A stretch of 24,748 nucleotides of DNA, taken from contig WHUX01000463.1 of NCBI GenBank assembly GCA_015179025.1, positions 1-24,748 of the forward strand, read 5' to 3'. The translations under genes were made by a program, and so were the position numbers. The notes beneath the pieces are model-generated. The model worked only from the letters and a program-made list of their open reading frames with translations. It was not told the DNA's origin and made no database searches. This document shows, in pieces, positions 1 to 8,021 of the stretch. Position 1 is the first letter of the stretch, and every line of letters starts with the position of its first letter. This DNA comes from Terfezia claveryi (Eukaryota > Ascomycota > Pezizomycetes > Pezizales > Pezizaceae).

Positions 1-1
1 C

Positions 2-661
2 AAAACAAATGGGACTATTGATTTTCTTACTTATGAAGCCTTCGCTAAGGTATTGAAAAATACCTACGACAATCCCGATGCTCGTGCCACTTCAGAACGC
101 AAACTGCTTAATCTCCGTCAAGAAGACTGTGATTGTTCCTCTTACCATGCTAGGTTTGCCACTTACGCGATAATTTTAGCCTATGATGATAGGACTAAAA
201 TATCCTTCTTTACCAACGGGGCTAATACTAGGCTCAAAACAGCCCTTTCCTATCAAGCCTCTCCAGCAGAATCTTTCGATGAATTTGTCCAGTTTTGTAT
301 TAAGCTAGACAACCACGTTAAACTCCTTCGCACCCAACACCCTCTTAGAGCCTCCGGCTACAACCAATCCACCACCCCTACCCGTTTACCAGCCCCTTCC
401 ACTTCGGTTGGGACCGCCGCTAGACCCATGGACCTTTCGACCATAACGAAAAAATGTAGACCCTTAACCCCCAAAATCCACAAATACTACAGAGACAATA
501 ACCTATGTATGTATTGTGGAGGATCTAGTTATTGGGCGACAGTCTGCCCAGTTTCAGCCAAAAATAAAAAGTTGGCTGTAGCCAGTCCTACCCCCACTAC
601 CCCTCTTGATACCACTCCCAACAATCTCTTTGAGTTGTCAAAAAACGAGCGTACTCTTTGA
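2..661 (+). pseudogene. Element A gag (capsid and zinc knuckle), 5'-truncated by the window edge
   Basis: This frame is open from base 2 to the TGA at 659-661, so the visible part is about 219 residues and the true start lies upstream. It is the structural protein that forms the virus-like particle and packages element RNA. The first 100 residues match the retrotransposon capsid pattern, with a segment near SERKLLNLRQ followed by an aromatic/RF segment and a DEFVQFCIKLDN stretch. A proline-rich linker follows, then a nucleocapsid knuckle, CMYCGGSSYWATVC. The spacing is that of C-x2-C-x4-H-x4-C, but the histidine is a tyrosine, so zinc binding is probably lost. The frame itself has no internal stop, in contrast to the pol that follows. 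Confidence 0.8.
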
Positions 662-684
662 ACAATGATGGCCGATCAGAGAGT
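640..684 (+). promoter_or_regulatory. Element A candidate -1 ribosomal frameshift signal
   Basis: In the gag frame the codons read tcA AAA AAC, a canonical slippery heptamer at 640-646. A 6-nt spacer (647-652) leads to an inverted repeat: ACTCTTTGA (653-661) with TCAGAGAGT (676-684), nine pairs with one G-U, around a 14-nt loop. The gag stop TGA at 659-661 lies in the left arm. The pol frame is open from 634 and is -1 to gag, as required. Heptamer, spacing and frame are seen directly; frameshifting itself is inferred. Confidence 0.65.
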
Positions 685-1587
685 GCCAGAATGCAACCTG
701 GCACCATCAATTCTGTCCATGACCCTGTCCATGTGTCTAATTCATTTTCTGTTTTGAAGGAAGTCCACTTAGAAGGTACTGGTTATGTATTACCTATAGT
801 TTCTCGTAAGTCCCATTAACGACTAGCTCATCAACAGCACCTTGTGAATACATTGCGAATTTCTAGAATTGCTGTGCTTTCTGCTGATTGTTATGATTTG
901 GGGTCTGAAGACCCACTTGCTTTGCCATGTATAGTCAATAAAAAGCTTTCCACTATGTGCATGGTAGACTTGGGACCTAGCTCCTAGTTTATCAATATAG
1001 ACTATGCCATGAACATGAACTTGCCATTGGATGTGAAAAACAAGCTGGAAAATCTCGTACTTGCTGATGGGAAACCCTTACCTATTGGAAAAATCACACA
1101 CACTTGTACTTTGAAACTCTCTATTGAACAACATCAAGAAACCCTCACATTCCATGTTACTAAGTTAGCTGGTTGGGACTTGATTGTGGGAAAAACATGG
1201 CTTAGGCGACACAACTCAACAATTGACTGGTCAGTTTATACCATCGCCATTGCCTCCAGATTCTGCCATGCCCATTGCCTACCAACCCGCCCTCCGGTAT
1301 GGAAAACACCTCCTATGACTAACCCATGTCAGATATAAATTATTTCCAGAGCAGCTTTTCGGATTGCTATCAAGGACCTGGATGCTTGCCTTTGCATTGC
1401 AGTAATATATACCTTTGTTGACGAAGATGAGTCCATCGAACCTGCTGCTAAATTGGTTCCTTCTAAATATCATGATTATCTTGCTCTCTTTTCAGAAAAA
1501 GAAACTTAAATATTACTCCTACATTGATATGTTGACCATGCTATCCCTTTGCAAGAAGGAGCCAAACCTCCTTTTGGCTGTATATAC

Positions 1588-1592
1588 TCTAT
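1588..1592. repeat. Target-site duplication of solo LTR S, left copy (TCTAT)
   Basis: TCTAT directly precedes the LTR's TGTAATGG start and is repeated directly after its end at 2275-2279. Five bases is the usual duplication made by Ty3/gypsy and Ty1/copia integrases. Confidence 0.85.
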
Positions 1593-1791
1593 TGTAATGG
1601 AGAACGTTGTTTCATTGCTTATATAATTGATTATATACTTTTGTATTTCCTATATTACTACTATATTATATAACTAAGCCTCTCGGTTGAAGGACTAGCC
1701 TTCTACCACCTCCTATTGCTTTATAAGCATCCATAGCACGCGGAATTTGCCATGGGAACTTCCATGGAACTTGCCATATGAGCAAACCCTT

Positions 1792-1892
1792 ATTATGGCT
1801 ACGTGACCTCTGTTTAAAGGCGTGTGACTCACTACTATAGCCACATGACCATCGTTTAAGGTGTGTGACTCATTACTATGGCCACATGACCC
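1792..1892 (+). repeat. 42-bp tandem repeats in the U3 of solo LTR S
   Basis: About two and a half copies begin at 1792, 1834 and 1875. They share a core ATGGCCACATGACC and a GTGTGACTCA end, with TTTAA between. Tandem repeats upstream of the TATA box are common enhancer-like parts of LTRs. The function here is inferred. Confidence 0.75.
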
Positions 1893-1969
1893 TTTTTGTA
1901 TAGCGCACCACCTTCTGGTGTGCCACCCTTTATTGTATTTATTTCCTTAGTCATCATATCTCAGACGAG

Positions 1970-1977
1970 TATAAATA
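1970..1977 (+). promoter_or_regulatory. TATA box of solo LTR S
   Basis: TATAAATA lies in the middle of the LTR, 78 bp after the tandem repeats. Its position fits the U3/R promoter of an LTR. Confidence 0.55.
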
Positions 1978-2274
1978 GGCCGCTGGATTCCCTCTGGAAA
2001 TCCACAGAAAGACAAGAAAGCAACCAAGCAAGTATACAGAGCAAGCAAGCCTATATTCCGATCAGATCAAGATCATATAGCTTAGATAGCATAAATCATA
2101 TAAGATAGATTACACCAGTTAATTACTGTTCCCTCTGGGAATATCCCACATAGTAATCTCCCTACCCTTCAGAGGTCTTACCTCAGCAGAACCGAAATAC
2201 ACAAACGTCCGTGCCTACGGATATAGATTGTATAAACGGTACCAAATGAATACTATCTAGTACCATTCATTATA

Positions 2275-2279
2275 TCTAT
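2275..2279. repeat. Target-site duplication of solo LTR S, right copy (TCTAT)
   Basis: Identical to 1588-1592. Element A coding sequence resumes at 2280 and completes an ATG codon begun at 1591-1592. Confidence 0.85.
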
Positions 2280-2336
2280 GTCTGACTTAGAACTCAAGGA
2301 AGTATGTAAATGGATTGATGAGAATTTATCCAAGTC
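2280..2336 (+). pseudogene. Element A reverse-transcriptase linker, 57-bp sliver between two insertions
   Basis: It encodes SDLELKEVCKWIDENLSK, the helix that precedes the first RT strand in Ty3/gypsy pol (family form: E-L-x-x-L-x-x-Y-I-x-E-N-L). It continues in frame from 1592 on its left and into base 8581 on its right (AAG TCC TTC, K-S-F). It is the stretch of A trapped between solo LTR S and element B. Confidence 0.85.
2332..2336. repeat. Target-site duplication of element B, left copy (AAGTC)
   Basis: AAGTC directly precedes the 5' LTR of B and is repeated exactly after the 3' LTR at 8576-8580. Confidence 0.95.
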
Positions 2337-2366
2337 TGTCACAACCGTCCTTTCCTAGCCAGGTTT

Positions 2367-2396
2367 GAGAGTCGGACGGCATTCCGTCCAACTCTC
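2367..2396 (+). repeat. U3 hairpin of element B 5' LTR
   Basis: GAGAGTCGGACGG (2367-2379) faces CCGTCCAACTCTC (2384-2396) across a CATT loop: a 13-bp stem with one mismatch. The 3' LTR copy (8052-8081) is perfect. Confidence 0.8.
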
Positions 2397-2493
2397 GTTA
2401 TTGTTGATTGATATCGTTGTTATCTCTGTTCCCGAGATAAGGGGTCTCGGGAACCTTATTCCTTCCGGTGGCCTTGGCCAGGAAGAAAGCCTG

Positions 2494-2502
2494 TATATAT
2501 AG
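2494..2502 (+). promoter_or_regulatory. TATA box of element B 5' LTR
   Basis: TATATATAG lies 157 bp into the LTR. The same motif at the matching place in the 3' LTR (8179-8187) and in D's LTR (13102-13108, other strand) supports it as the element promoter. Confidence 0.6.
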
Positions 2503-2798
2503 CTTGCTCTCTCCGCCCTCTCGTTGAATCTCTATCTAATGTCTTGTATATCCAATACAGGGCCTTGCTTCTCTCCACGTTGGTGCATCTCCCTTGTGCA
2601 CCTCCTTGTCTCGCCTCGACTCTGCAGCCCTGCTGCCCACCCCGCGAACCTCCTGTCCTTATCTTGCCTCGCCTTGTCTCTGCAGCCCAGCTGCCTCCCT
2701 CGACATACGCGGCAACTGCTTCCGCGTGTCTCGTGTCCCTTGTCCTCTGCCCCTCTTGCCTCTTGTCCTTGCCCCCTGTCCGAGCCTTCCCCTAGTCA

Positions 2799-2821
2799 CA
2801 CACGTAGCGTTCCTACGTGTG
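2799..2821 (+). repeat. Conserved hairpin near the end of element B 5' LTR
   Basis: CACACGTAG, loop CGTTC, CTACGTGTG: a perfect 9-bp stem. Related hairpins occur at the matching place in D's LTR (two copies) and, decayed, in A's LTR. Confidence 0.7.
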
Positions 2822-2890
2822 TCTCGTCCTAGCCTCTGCCTTCTTCCCGGCGTACCCCTTGGTCGCCTTGTTTCCAGAGCCCACATTACA

Positions 2891-2915
2891 CTACGTTGGA
2901 TCACCCTGATCAACC
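2891..2915 (+). other. Candidate primer-binding site of element B
   Basis: The stretch just inside the 5' LTR reads CTACG then TTGGATCACC. I do not recognise it as the complement of a common tRNA 3' end. GTTGGAT (2895-2901) is complementary to ATCCAAC (8219-8225), close to the expected RNA start in R. That would fit the self-priming known for the Tf1/sushi group of chromoviruses. Only seven bases pair, so this is weak. Confidence 0.3.
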
Positions 2916-2925
2916 GGTATGCTCA

Positions 2926-3855
2926 ATGGGTGCCCAAGACACCACTCCTGCACTCGCAGCCAGATTTCGAGCCTGGCAAGCTCTACCCATTCCCATGAAC
3001 CAGGCCGATTTCGGCAGCTATCGTCAGACCATTATCGATATATACCTGGCGGCGGATGCCTTAGGCCAACGACTGGAATCGGCCATACATGAAGGACAAC
3101 AAAAACAGACCAGGGCCAATGACAAAGTTACAATACTCACCGAAGACCTCCTCTCATGCCAGGCCGACCTCGCCTCCTGCCAAAACAACCTCGTAACCGC
3201 CCAGAATGACTTAGTCAATGAAAGAAGAACCATTCAGACCCTGAATAGGGCCCTGGACACAATCGGATTCCAAACAGCCCTAGCACCCCAAGCATCCCTG
3301 ACACCCAAAACCCAAGATCTCCCTATCCCGCCAAAGTTCAATGGCGACAGGACTCGCCTGAAAGCCTGGAAAAATTCCATCAAAATCAAACTAACTGTGG
3401 ATGCTGCAAAATTCCCTACCGTTCAGTACCGATTAGCTTATGTATACGGCCTATTGGAGGGCAGAGCTTTGGACCAGGTCCAACCCTATGTGCTCGATGA
3501 CCACTTCAACCTCCCTGATCTTGCTGTTCTGCTTACAATCCTCGACCGTGCCTTCGGAGACCCAGACCCCGTGGGTACGGCAACTCGCGCTCTCCGAGCA
3601 CTAAAACAGAAGGGCGATGACCTCTCAACATACGTGGCAGAATTCTCAAGGTTGGCAGCAGAGGTGGAATGGAACGATCGGGTGAAGCTAGAACAGTTCG
3701 AGGAAGGCCTCAATATTGAGCTCAAACAGGCCCTCCTCCAATCTCCAGATGTTAAAACCCTGGATGAATTCATTGATCAGGCATCCAAGATGGAGCAAAA
3801 GATGGCTAGGTTGAGAGTCCAGGTCAGCGCCCCCAGACCTATCGGTCTCCTGTGA
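2926..3855 (+). pseudogene. Element B gag, N-terminal and capsid region
   Basis: The first in-frame ATG is 2926 (MGAQDTTPAL), 35 bp after the LTR. The frame ends at TGA 3853-3855 after about 309 residues. Residues 30-125 have a heptad-like leucine/alanine pattern, probably a coiled coil. A capsid-like region follows, from roughly PKFNGDRTRLKAWK to DLSTYVAEFSRLAAEVEW and LDEFIDQASKMEQ, as in fungal Ty3/gypsy gag. D's gag carries the same blocks in the same order. Relative to D, the frame is shifted near 3838, so the nucleocapsid part continues in another frame. Confidence 0.8.
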
Positions 3856-4156
3856 AAACCCAGCACCCCCAGCAACAAACTCGACCCAGAACCCTAGCCC
3901 TCAGACCCAAGCTACAGCCAATAAGCCAGCCCACCCATCTCTGGTGGCGGGCGGCACCACCCCCATGGATTTATCATCAGGAAGGCCCGCCTGACACAAA
4001 AGAGAGGGAACGTCGCCGCAACAATGGGTTGTGCATTGCCTGTGGGAAAGGGGACCACTTCATCGCGGCCTTCCCCTCCGCAAAAACCGCTCCTTGGCCG
4101 TACATGCGATCTCCGAGACCCTGGAAGAGTCGGGAAAAGTGGAGTCCCTTGCCTAG
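3839..4156 (+). pseudogene. Element B gag, linker and nucleocapsid region in shifted frames
   Basis: A threonine/proline/glutamine-rich linker leads to GGTTPMDLSSGRP, also present in D. A frame change near 4010 is followed by RRNNGLCIACGKGDHFI, the first part of a CCHC zinc knuckle. The fourth ligand is lost: a one-base deletion near 4067 turns the final Cys codon region into Phe. After it the original gag frame returns and runs (AVHAISETLEESGKVESLA) to the gag stop TAG at 4154-4156. This part cannot be made as one protein with the N-terminal gag without repair. Confidence 0.75.
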
Positions 4157-4177
4157 TTACTGACACTAGCAAGGGAC
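4132..4177 (+). promoter_or_regulatory. Element B candidate -1 ribosomal frameshift signal
   Basis: The gag-frame codons tcG GGA AAA contain the heptamer GGGAAAA (4132-4138). After a 5-nt spacer (GTGGA) comes GTCCCTTGC (4144-4152), perfectly complementary to GCAAGGGAC (4169-4177). Three more pairs extend the stem past one bulged C. The gag stop TAG (4154-4156) lies within the hairpin. Slipping both tRNAs back one base gives GGG AAA, which is the pol frame. The same signal is kept in element D (17175-17220). Confidence 0.75.
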
Positions 4178-4789
4178 CTATCCTGGGTCATTTGTCTTTG
4201 TCGTCTTTCTCTGTTCCTGCATCTATGTCTGTTGATGAATCTCGCTTGTTTGGCGAGCATTTTGTAGTACAATAACTGTTAAATTCAATGGTAAAATAGT
4301 GGTAACATCAGCTCTCATAGATTGTGGTGCTTCAGGAATAGCCTTCATTGATCAGACCTTTGTCAGTAAAAATTCGATACCAACAGCCAAGCTAAAGACC
4401 CCCCGCCTTCTTATGTCATTGATGGCCGACCTATCTCTTCCGGGGCTATTACCGACCTCGCATGCCTACCTAGTCCATTGGAGACCATTCTGAAAGCCTC
4501 CCCATGTTTGTAACCAAGCTCAAATACCCATTTCCTGGGGATCCCCTGGCTCCGAATGCATGATGTCTCCGTTAACTTTGGCTCTTACACCTTGAACTTT
4601 AACAGCGGGTATTGCGGGAAGCACTGCAGTGCCCCACAGACTGCCGTTTAAGGATTATGTGCCCTACCACCCCCGATAGAGGATCCTAGCCAGGTGATGG
4701 CAGAAACCCCCCCACTAAAACCCCTCGATATCAACTTCATTGGAGCAGGGCCTTTGCTTACCTTACCAGAAGGCACAAGCTGAAAGCCC
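4139..4789 (+). pseudogene. Element B protease region
   Basis: An aspartic protease domain for cutting Gag-Pol, in several frames. The active-site block is SALIDCGASGIAFID (about 4307-4351): the catalytic Asp is present, but the residue after it is Cys where Ser or Thr is usual. D has the same D-C-G, so it is a family trait rather than damage. The C-terminal signature appears as LGIPWLRMHDVS after another shift. Compared with D, bases are lost near 4268, 4405, 4472, 4535 (two bases) and 4749, which breaks the frame repeatedly. Confidence 0.75.
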
Positions 4790-5760
4790 ATACTCTATCA
4801 ATCTGCGAAGTTAACCTGGAAATCAATAAGCTGCGGTCCAAGGAAGAATGGAAGTCCATGGTGCCAGGTGAATACCACGAATTCATTGACTTGTTCTCTG
4901 AGAAAGCCGCGGAGAAGCTTGCCCCCCATCGACCATACGACCACACAATCCCGCTGGTAGAAGGTAAGACCCCCCCTTATGGACCTCTCTATGGATGTCC
5001 CGGATGGAACTGGAAGCTCTGAAAAGTATCTGGAGGAAAACCTCAACAAGAGCTTCATTCGCCACAGCTCCTCTCCAGCGGGTGCCCCGGTGCTGTTCGT
5101 GAAGAAGTCGGACGGCTCTCTTCGGTTGTGTGTTGATTATCTGGCCTGAACGAGATAACGGTCAAGAACAGGTACCCCCTACCTCTGATCCAGAAACATT
5201 AGCCAGGCTCTCAAAGGCAAAATGGTTCACTAAACTGGATTTGAGGGGAGCCTATAACCTGGTCCGAATAGCTGAAGGTGAAGAGTGGAAAACGGCCTTC
5301 CACACCCGGTACGGGCACTTCGAGTACAATGTCATGCCTTTCGGCTTAACCAACGCCCGGCCTCTTTCCAGCACTTTATTAATGATACCCTACGAGACTT
5401 TTTGGATGTGTTCTGCACAGCCTACCTGGACGATATCCTGATCTATTTAGACACCCTGGCAGAGCACAAAATCCATGTCCGACAAGTGCTGGAAAAGCTG
5501 GAGCAAGCCAGATTATACCTCAAGCCCGAGAAATGCGAGTTTCATGTATCAGGAGGTCAAGTATCTGGGGTTGATTATCACTACGAAGGTATCAGGATGG
5601 ATCCCACCAAGGTTGCCGCTGTCCAGGAATGGCAAATCCCAGCAAATCTCAAGGATGTCCAAGCCTTCCTGGGGTTCGCTAACTTTTACCGGCGGTTCAT
5701 TCTAGGGTATTCGAAGATCGTAGCCCCCCTCACCGCCCTGACCAAGAAAGACCGGCGCTT
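4790..5760 (+). pseudogene. Element B reverse transcriptase
   Basis: RNA-directed DNA polymerase, broken by one-base losses near 4992, 5023, 5139, 5190 and 5366. Recognisable blocks in order: [45 protein letters not shown] (first catalytic Asp in LDL), [21 protein letters not shown], and [10 protein letters not shown] (the YLDD catalytic pair). From about 5370 on, a single frame is open to 6436, covering the thumb/connection region ([12 protein letters not shown]). Polymerase motifs are intact as sequence but do not lie in one frame. Confidence 0.9.
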
Positions 5761-6300
5761 CGACTGGAATCCAGAAGCCCAATCTGCCTTCCAGAACCTC
5801 AAGGAAGCTTTCTGCTCAGCACCGATCCTGGCCCATTTCGATCCGGACAGCGAATGTATCGTGGAGACTGACGCCTCCGACTATGTCTCCGCGGGAATCT
5901 TGTCTCAGTATGTCAATGGGATCCTCCACCCAGTGGCATACTTCTCAAAAAAGCACTCTCCGGCTGAGTGTAATTATGAAATCTATGATAAAGAGTTAAT
6001 GGCCATTGTGCGAGCATTCGAGGAGTGGAGGCCACACCTGGAGTCAGCCAAGGGGATCATCGAGGTGCTATCCGATCATAAGAATCTTGAGTACTTCACC
6101 ACCACTAAGCTGCTGAACCGACGGCAGGCTAGGTGGTCGGAGTTCTTATCTCGATTCAACTTCAAGATCAAGTATCGGCCTGGAAAAGCTGGGGGTAAGC
6201 CGGATGCACTGACCAGGAGATCAGGAGATCTCCCTAAAGGGGGGGATGAAAGGCTGAAGTACCAAAATCAGGTGGTACTGAAACCTGAAAATCTCGACCT
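5761..6300 (+). pseudogene. Element B RNase H domain
   Basis: Degrades the RNA strand of RNA-DNA hybrids during reverse transcription. It lies in the same open frame as the end of RT. The four acidic ligands are visible in order: [25 protein letters not shown] and KPDALTRR. The block [13 protein letters not shown] is typical of gypsy RNase H. No damage is seen inside this domain. Confidence 0.88.
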
Positions 6301-6316
6301 GGCGGCCACTAGCCAT

Positions 6317-6352
6317 GCTGATGCTGATGCTGATGCTGATGCTGATGCTGAT
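6317..6352 (+). repeat. Hexanucleotide repeat (GCTGAT x6) coding an acidic Asp-Ala linker
   Basis: Six perfect GCTGAT units are read in frame as Ala-Asp repeats, followed by imperfect AKAEA units. They sit between RNase H and integrase. D has a longer, more varied version at the same place (14893-15010). A three-base multiple keeps the frame when the repeat grows or shrinks. Confidence 0.85.
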
Positions 6353-6412
6353 GCTAAAGCTGAAGCGAACCCAGGAGCAGATCTCCTTCTGCGGATACAA
6401 CGGGCTTATGCG

Positions 6413-7490
6413 GAGGAGACCTGGTTAAGGATATAATCGCTGCAGTGGAGTCTGGACAGTGCCGTCACACCAAGATTTCCCTAGCCGAGTGCACCACTCA
6501 GGACGGCCTCCTATACCACCTAGATCGGCTCTATATACCTGAAGGGGAGCTGCGGATGCAGCTGATCAAGGAACACCATGATACCCTGGCTGCGGGTCAT
6601 CCTGGAGTAGCTAAAACGTTAGAGCTGCTAGCTAGGCAATATACGTGGATTGACCAACGGAAGGAGGTGGAGCGGTACATACGGAATTGCCATGTCTGCA
6701 AGCGTGCCAAACCCACCCGCCACGCTCCGTATGGTACCCTGAAGCCCCTGGAAGTCCCAGAACAACCCTGGCAACACCTGACTATGGACTTCGTCACCGG
6801 ATTGCCAGAAGACTCGGGATTCAATGCCATCTTAATGGTAGTGGATCAGTTGACAAAAATGAGGCATGTGATACCCTGTCGAGACACCTGCTCAGCCCCT
6901 GAATTGGCATCCCTTTACCTGAATAATGTCTTCCGTTACCATGGCCTCCCGGCGTCGGTTGTCTCAGACCGCGGCCCTCAGTTCGTCGCCGACTTCTGGA
7001 GAACCTTCTGTGAGCTGCTGGTATTGAAGTACACCTGTCCACGGCATACCACCCTCAGACTGATGGCCAGTCAGAACGCATGAACGCCATCATGGAGCAG
7101 TACCTGAGGGCGTACATCAATTATCAGCAGAATAACTGGGTTTCGTTGCTGGCGACCTGCGAGTTCTCCGCCAACAACTACTTCTCCGAGACCCTGAAGA
7201 CCTCCCCATTCCTGGCCAATTATGGCTGGCACCCTCGGTTCGTAGACTCCCTGGCACCTCTGCGCAAGGCCAGGGAGAATGCCCCAGCCAAGGACTTTGC
7301 AACAGAGATCACAAAACTCCATGCTACCTTGAAGGCTGAGTTGGCCTACGCCCAAGCCAGGCAAGCGGAGTATGCCAATGGGTCCCGGTTGCCAGCTCCT
7401 AAATACCACCCAGGGACCAAGTATGGCTATCCAGCAGACACTTCCGAACAGAACGGCCCTCCCGCAAACTGGACTATAAGTTCTTAGGCC
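6413..7490 (+). pseudogene. Element B integrase
   Basis: Inserts the cDNA into the genome. The zinc-binding N-terminus is seen in HHDTLAAGHPG with NCHVCKRAK. The catalytic core has LTMDFVTGLPEDSGF (first Asp) and VVSDRGPQF (second Asp). The third acid lies in YHPQTDGQSER, but a one-base loss near 7035 puts it in the next frame (7080 onward). A further loss near 7420 precedes the GPY/F-type segment KFLGPFEVLG. A frame change near 6425 separates the domain from the RNase H frame. Confidence 0.88.
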
Positions 7491-7838
7491 CCTTCGAGGT
7501 GCTGGGCACTGTAGGCACTCATGCCTATCGATTGGGGTTTCTCAAGGACATCAAACGCCACCCGGTCGTTCATGTCTCGGAGATCGAGCCAGCCGCGGAC
7601 GATCCTCTTCAGGTCAAAGGCATCCGCCACCTCCTCCCGTAGTGATTGCAGGAGAAGAGGAGTGGGAGGTTGAGGAGGTACTGGACTCCAGGAAGCTCTA
7701 TGGATGAGTTCAGTACAAGGTCAAATGGTTAGGGGACGAGGAGACCACCTGGCAACCAGCAGAGGATCTGAAAACGCCCCTGACCTGGTCACCCTATTCC
7801 ACCAGCGTTACCCTCTCAAGCCTCACCCAGCTGGATGA
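7491..7838 (+). pseudogene. Element B chromodomain tail
   Basis: After HPVVHVSEIEPA and a proline-rich linker, EEEWEVEEVLDSRKLYG, then VQYKVKWLGDEETTWQPAEDL, matches the chromodomain fold of chromoviruses. In the family this domain guides integration to methylated-histone chromatin. A TGA at 7705-7707 replaces an Arg codon present in D (CGA to TGA). A one-base loss near 7772 shifts the last residues, whose original stop is TGA 7836-7838. Confidence 0.82.
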
Positions 7839-8008
7839 TATTTTTGTCTTGTCTTCGTTGATTTGGAGTTGGAATTATGATTGTTGTTTCTGTTGTTGTC
7901 AGGTTTTTCGGAGTTGGGGTTTTTGTCCTTACCTTGTTGTTGTTGTTTCCTATGTTGATTTTGCCGGTTATCGTGCCTAGGCCTCCTAGTTGCTGGAGCT
8001 CTGAGCCT
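7839..8008 (+). other. Element B 3' untranslated region
   Basis: A T- and G-rich stretch between the pol stop and the polypurine tract, with many TTGTTG steps. D has the matching stretch at 13291-13437 on the other strand. No gene seen. Confidence 0.7.
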
Positions 8009-8021
8009 AAAGGGGGGATAG
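8009..8021 (+). other. Element B polypurine tract
   Basis: AAAGGGGGGATAG directly precedes the 3' LTR. It primes plus-strand DNA synthesis. D keeps AAGGGGAGGATAG at the same position. Confidence 0.88.

Larger units (their letters stand above)
634..1592 (+). pseudogene. Element A pol, 5' part: protease and start of reverse transcriptase
   Basis: One continuous frame from the gag overlap to the S insertion at 1593. Residues from about 960 correspond to a retropepsin-like protease. The active-site region reads MVDLGPSS, where D-[ST]-G is expected, and a TAG at 985-987 follows. The C-terminal protease signature DLIVGKTWLRRHN is clear near 1180-1215. From about 1440 the frame reads like the pre-RT linker (YHDYLALFSEKE, then DHAIPLQEGAKPPFG). 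Further stops are TAA 1336, TAA 1507 and TGA 1525; another lies near 819. The last codons (tgt ata tac tct at) continue exactly at base 2280 after the solo LTR. Confidence 0.8.
1593..2274 (+). repeat. Solo LTR S (682 bp) inserted in element A
   Basis: It starts TGTAATGG and ends CATTATA, so the terminal CA has probably mutated to TA. It is flanked by TCTAT on both sides. There is no internal coding region, so it is a solo LTR, most simply left by recombination between two LTRs. It holds a TATA box (1970-1977) preceded by 42-bp tandem repeats, an LTR-promoter layout. The first 190 bp recur almost unchanged at 12522-12714, which confirms a dispersed family. The parent superfamily cannot be told from an LTR alone. 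Confidence 0.85.
2337..2890 (+). repeat. Element B 5' LTR (554 bp)
   Basis: It starts TGTCACAACC and ends CATTACA. Equal in length to 8022-8575. It contains a 13-bp hairpin (2367-2396), a TATA box (2494-2502) and a conserved hairpin near the end (2799-2821). The second half is rich in C and T. Open frames on both strands across it are by-products of that composition. Confidence 0.95.

Noticed and set aside
2524..2998. Overlapping open frames on both strands inside the 5' LTR of B
   Set aside because: They arise from the C/T-rich LTR. The same frames reappear in the 3' LTR (8083-8631) with many changes of any codon position, and none has a domain.
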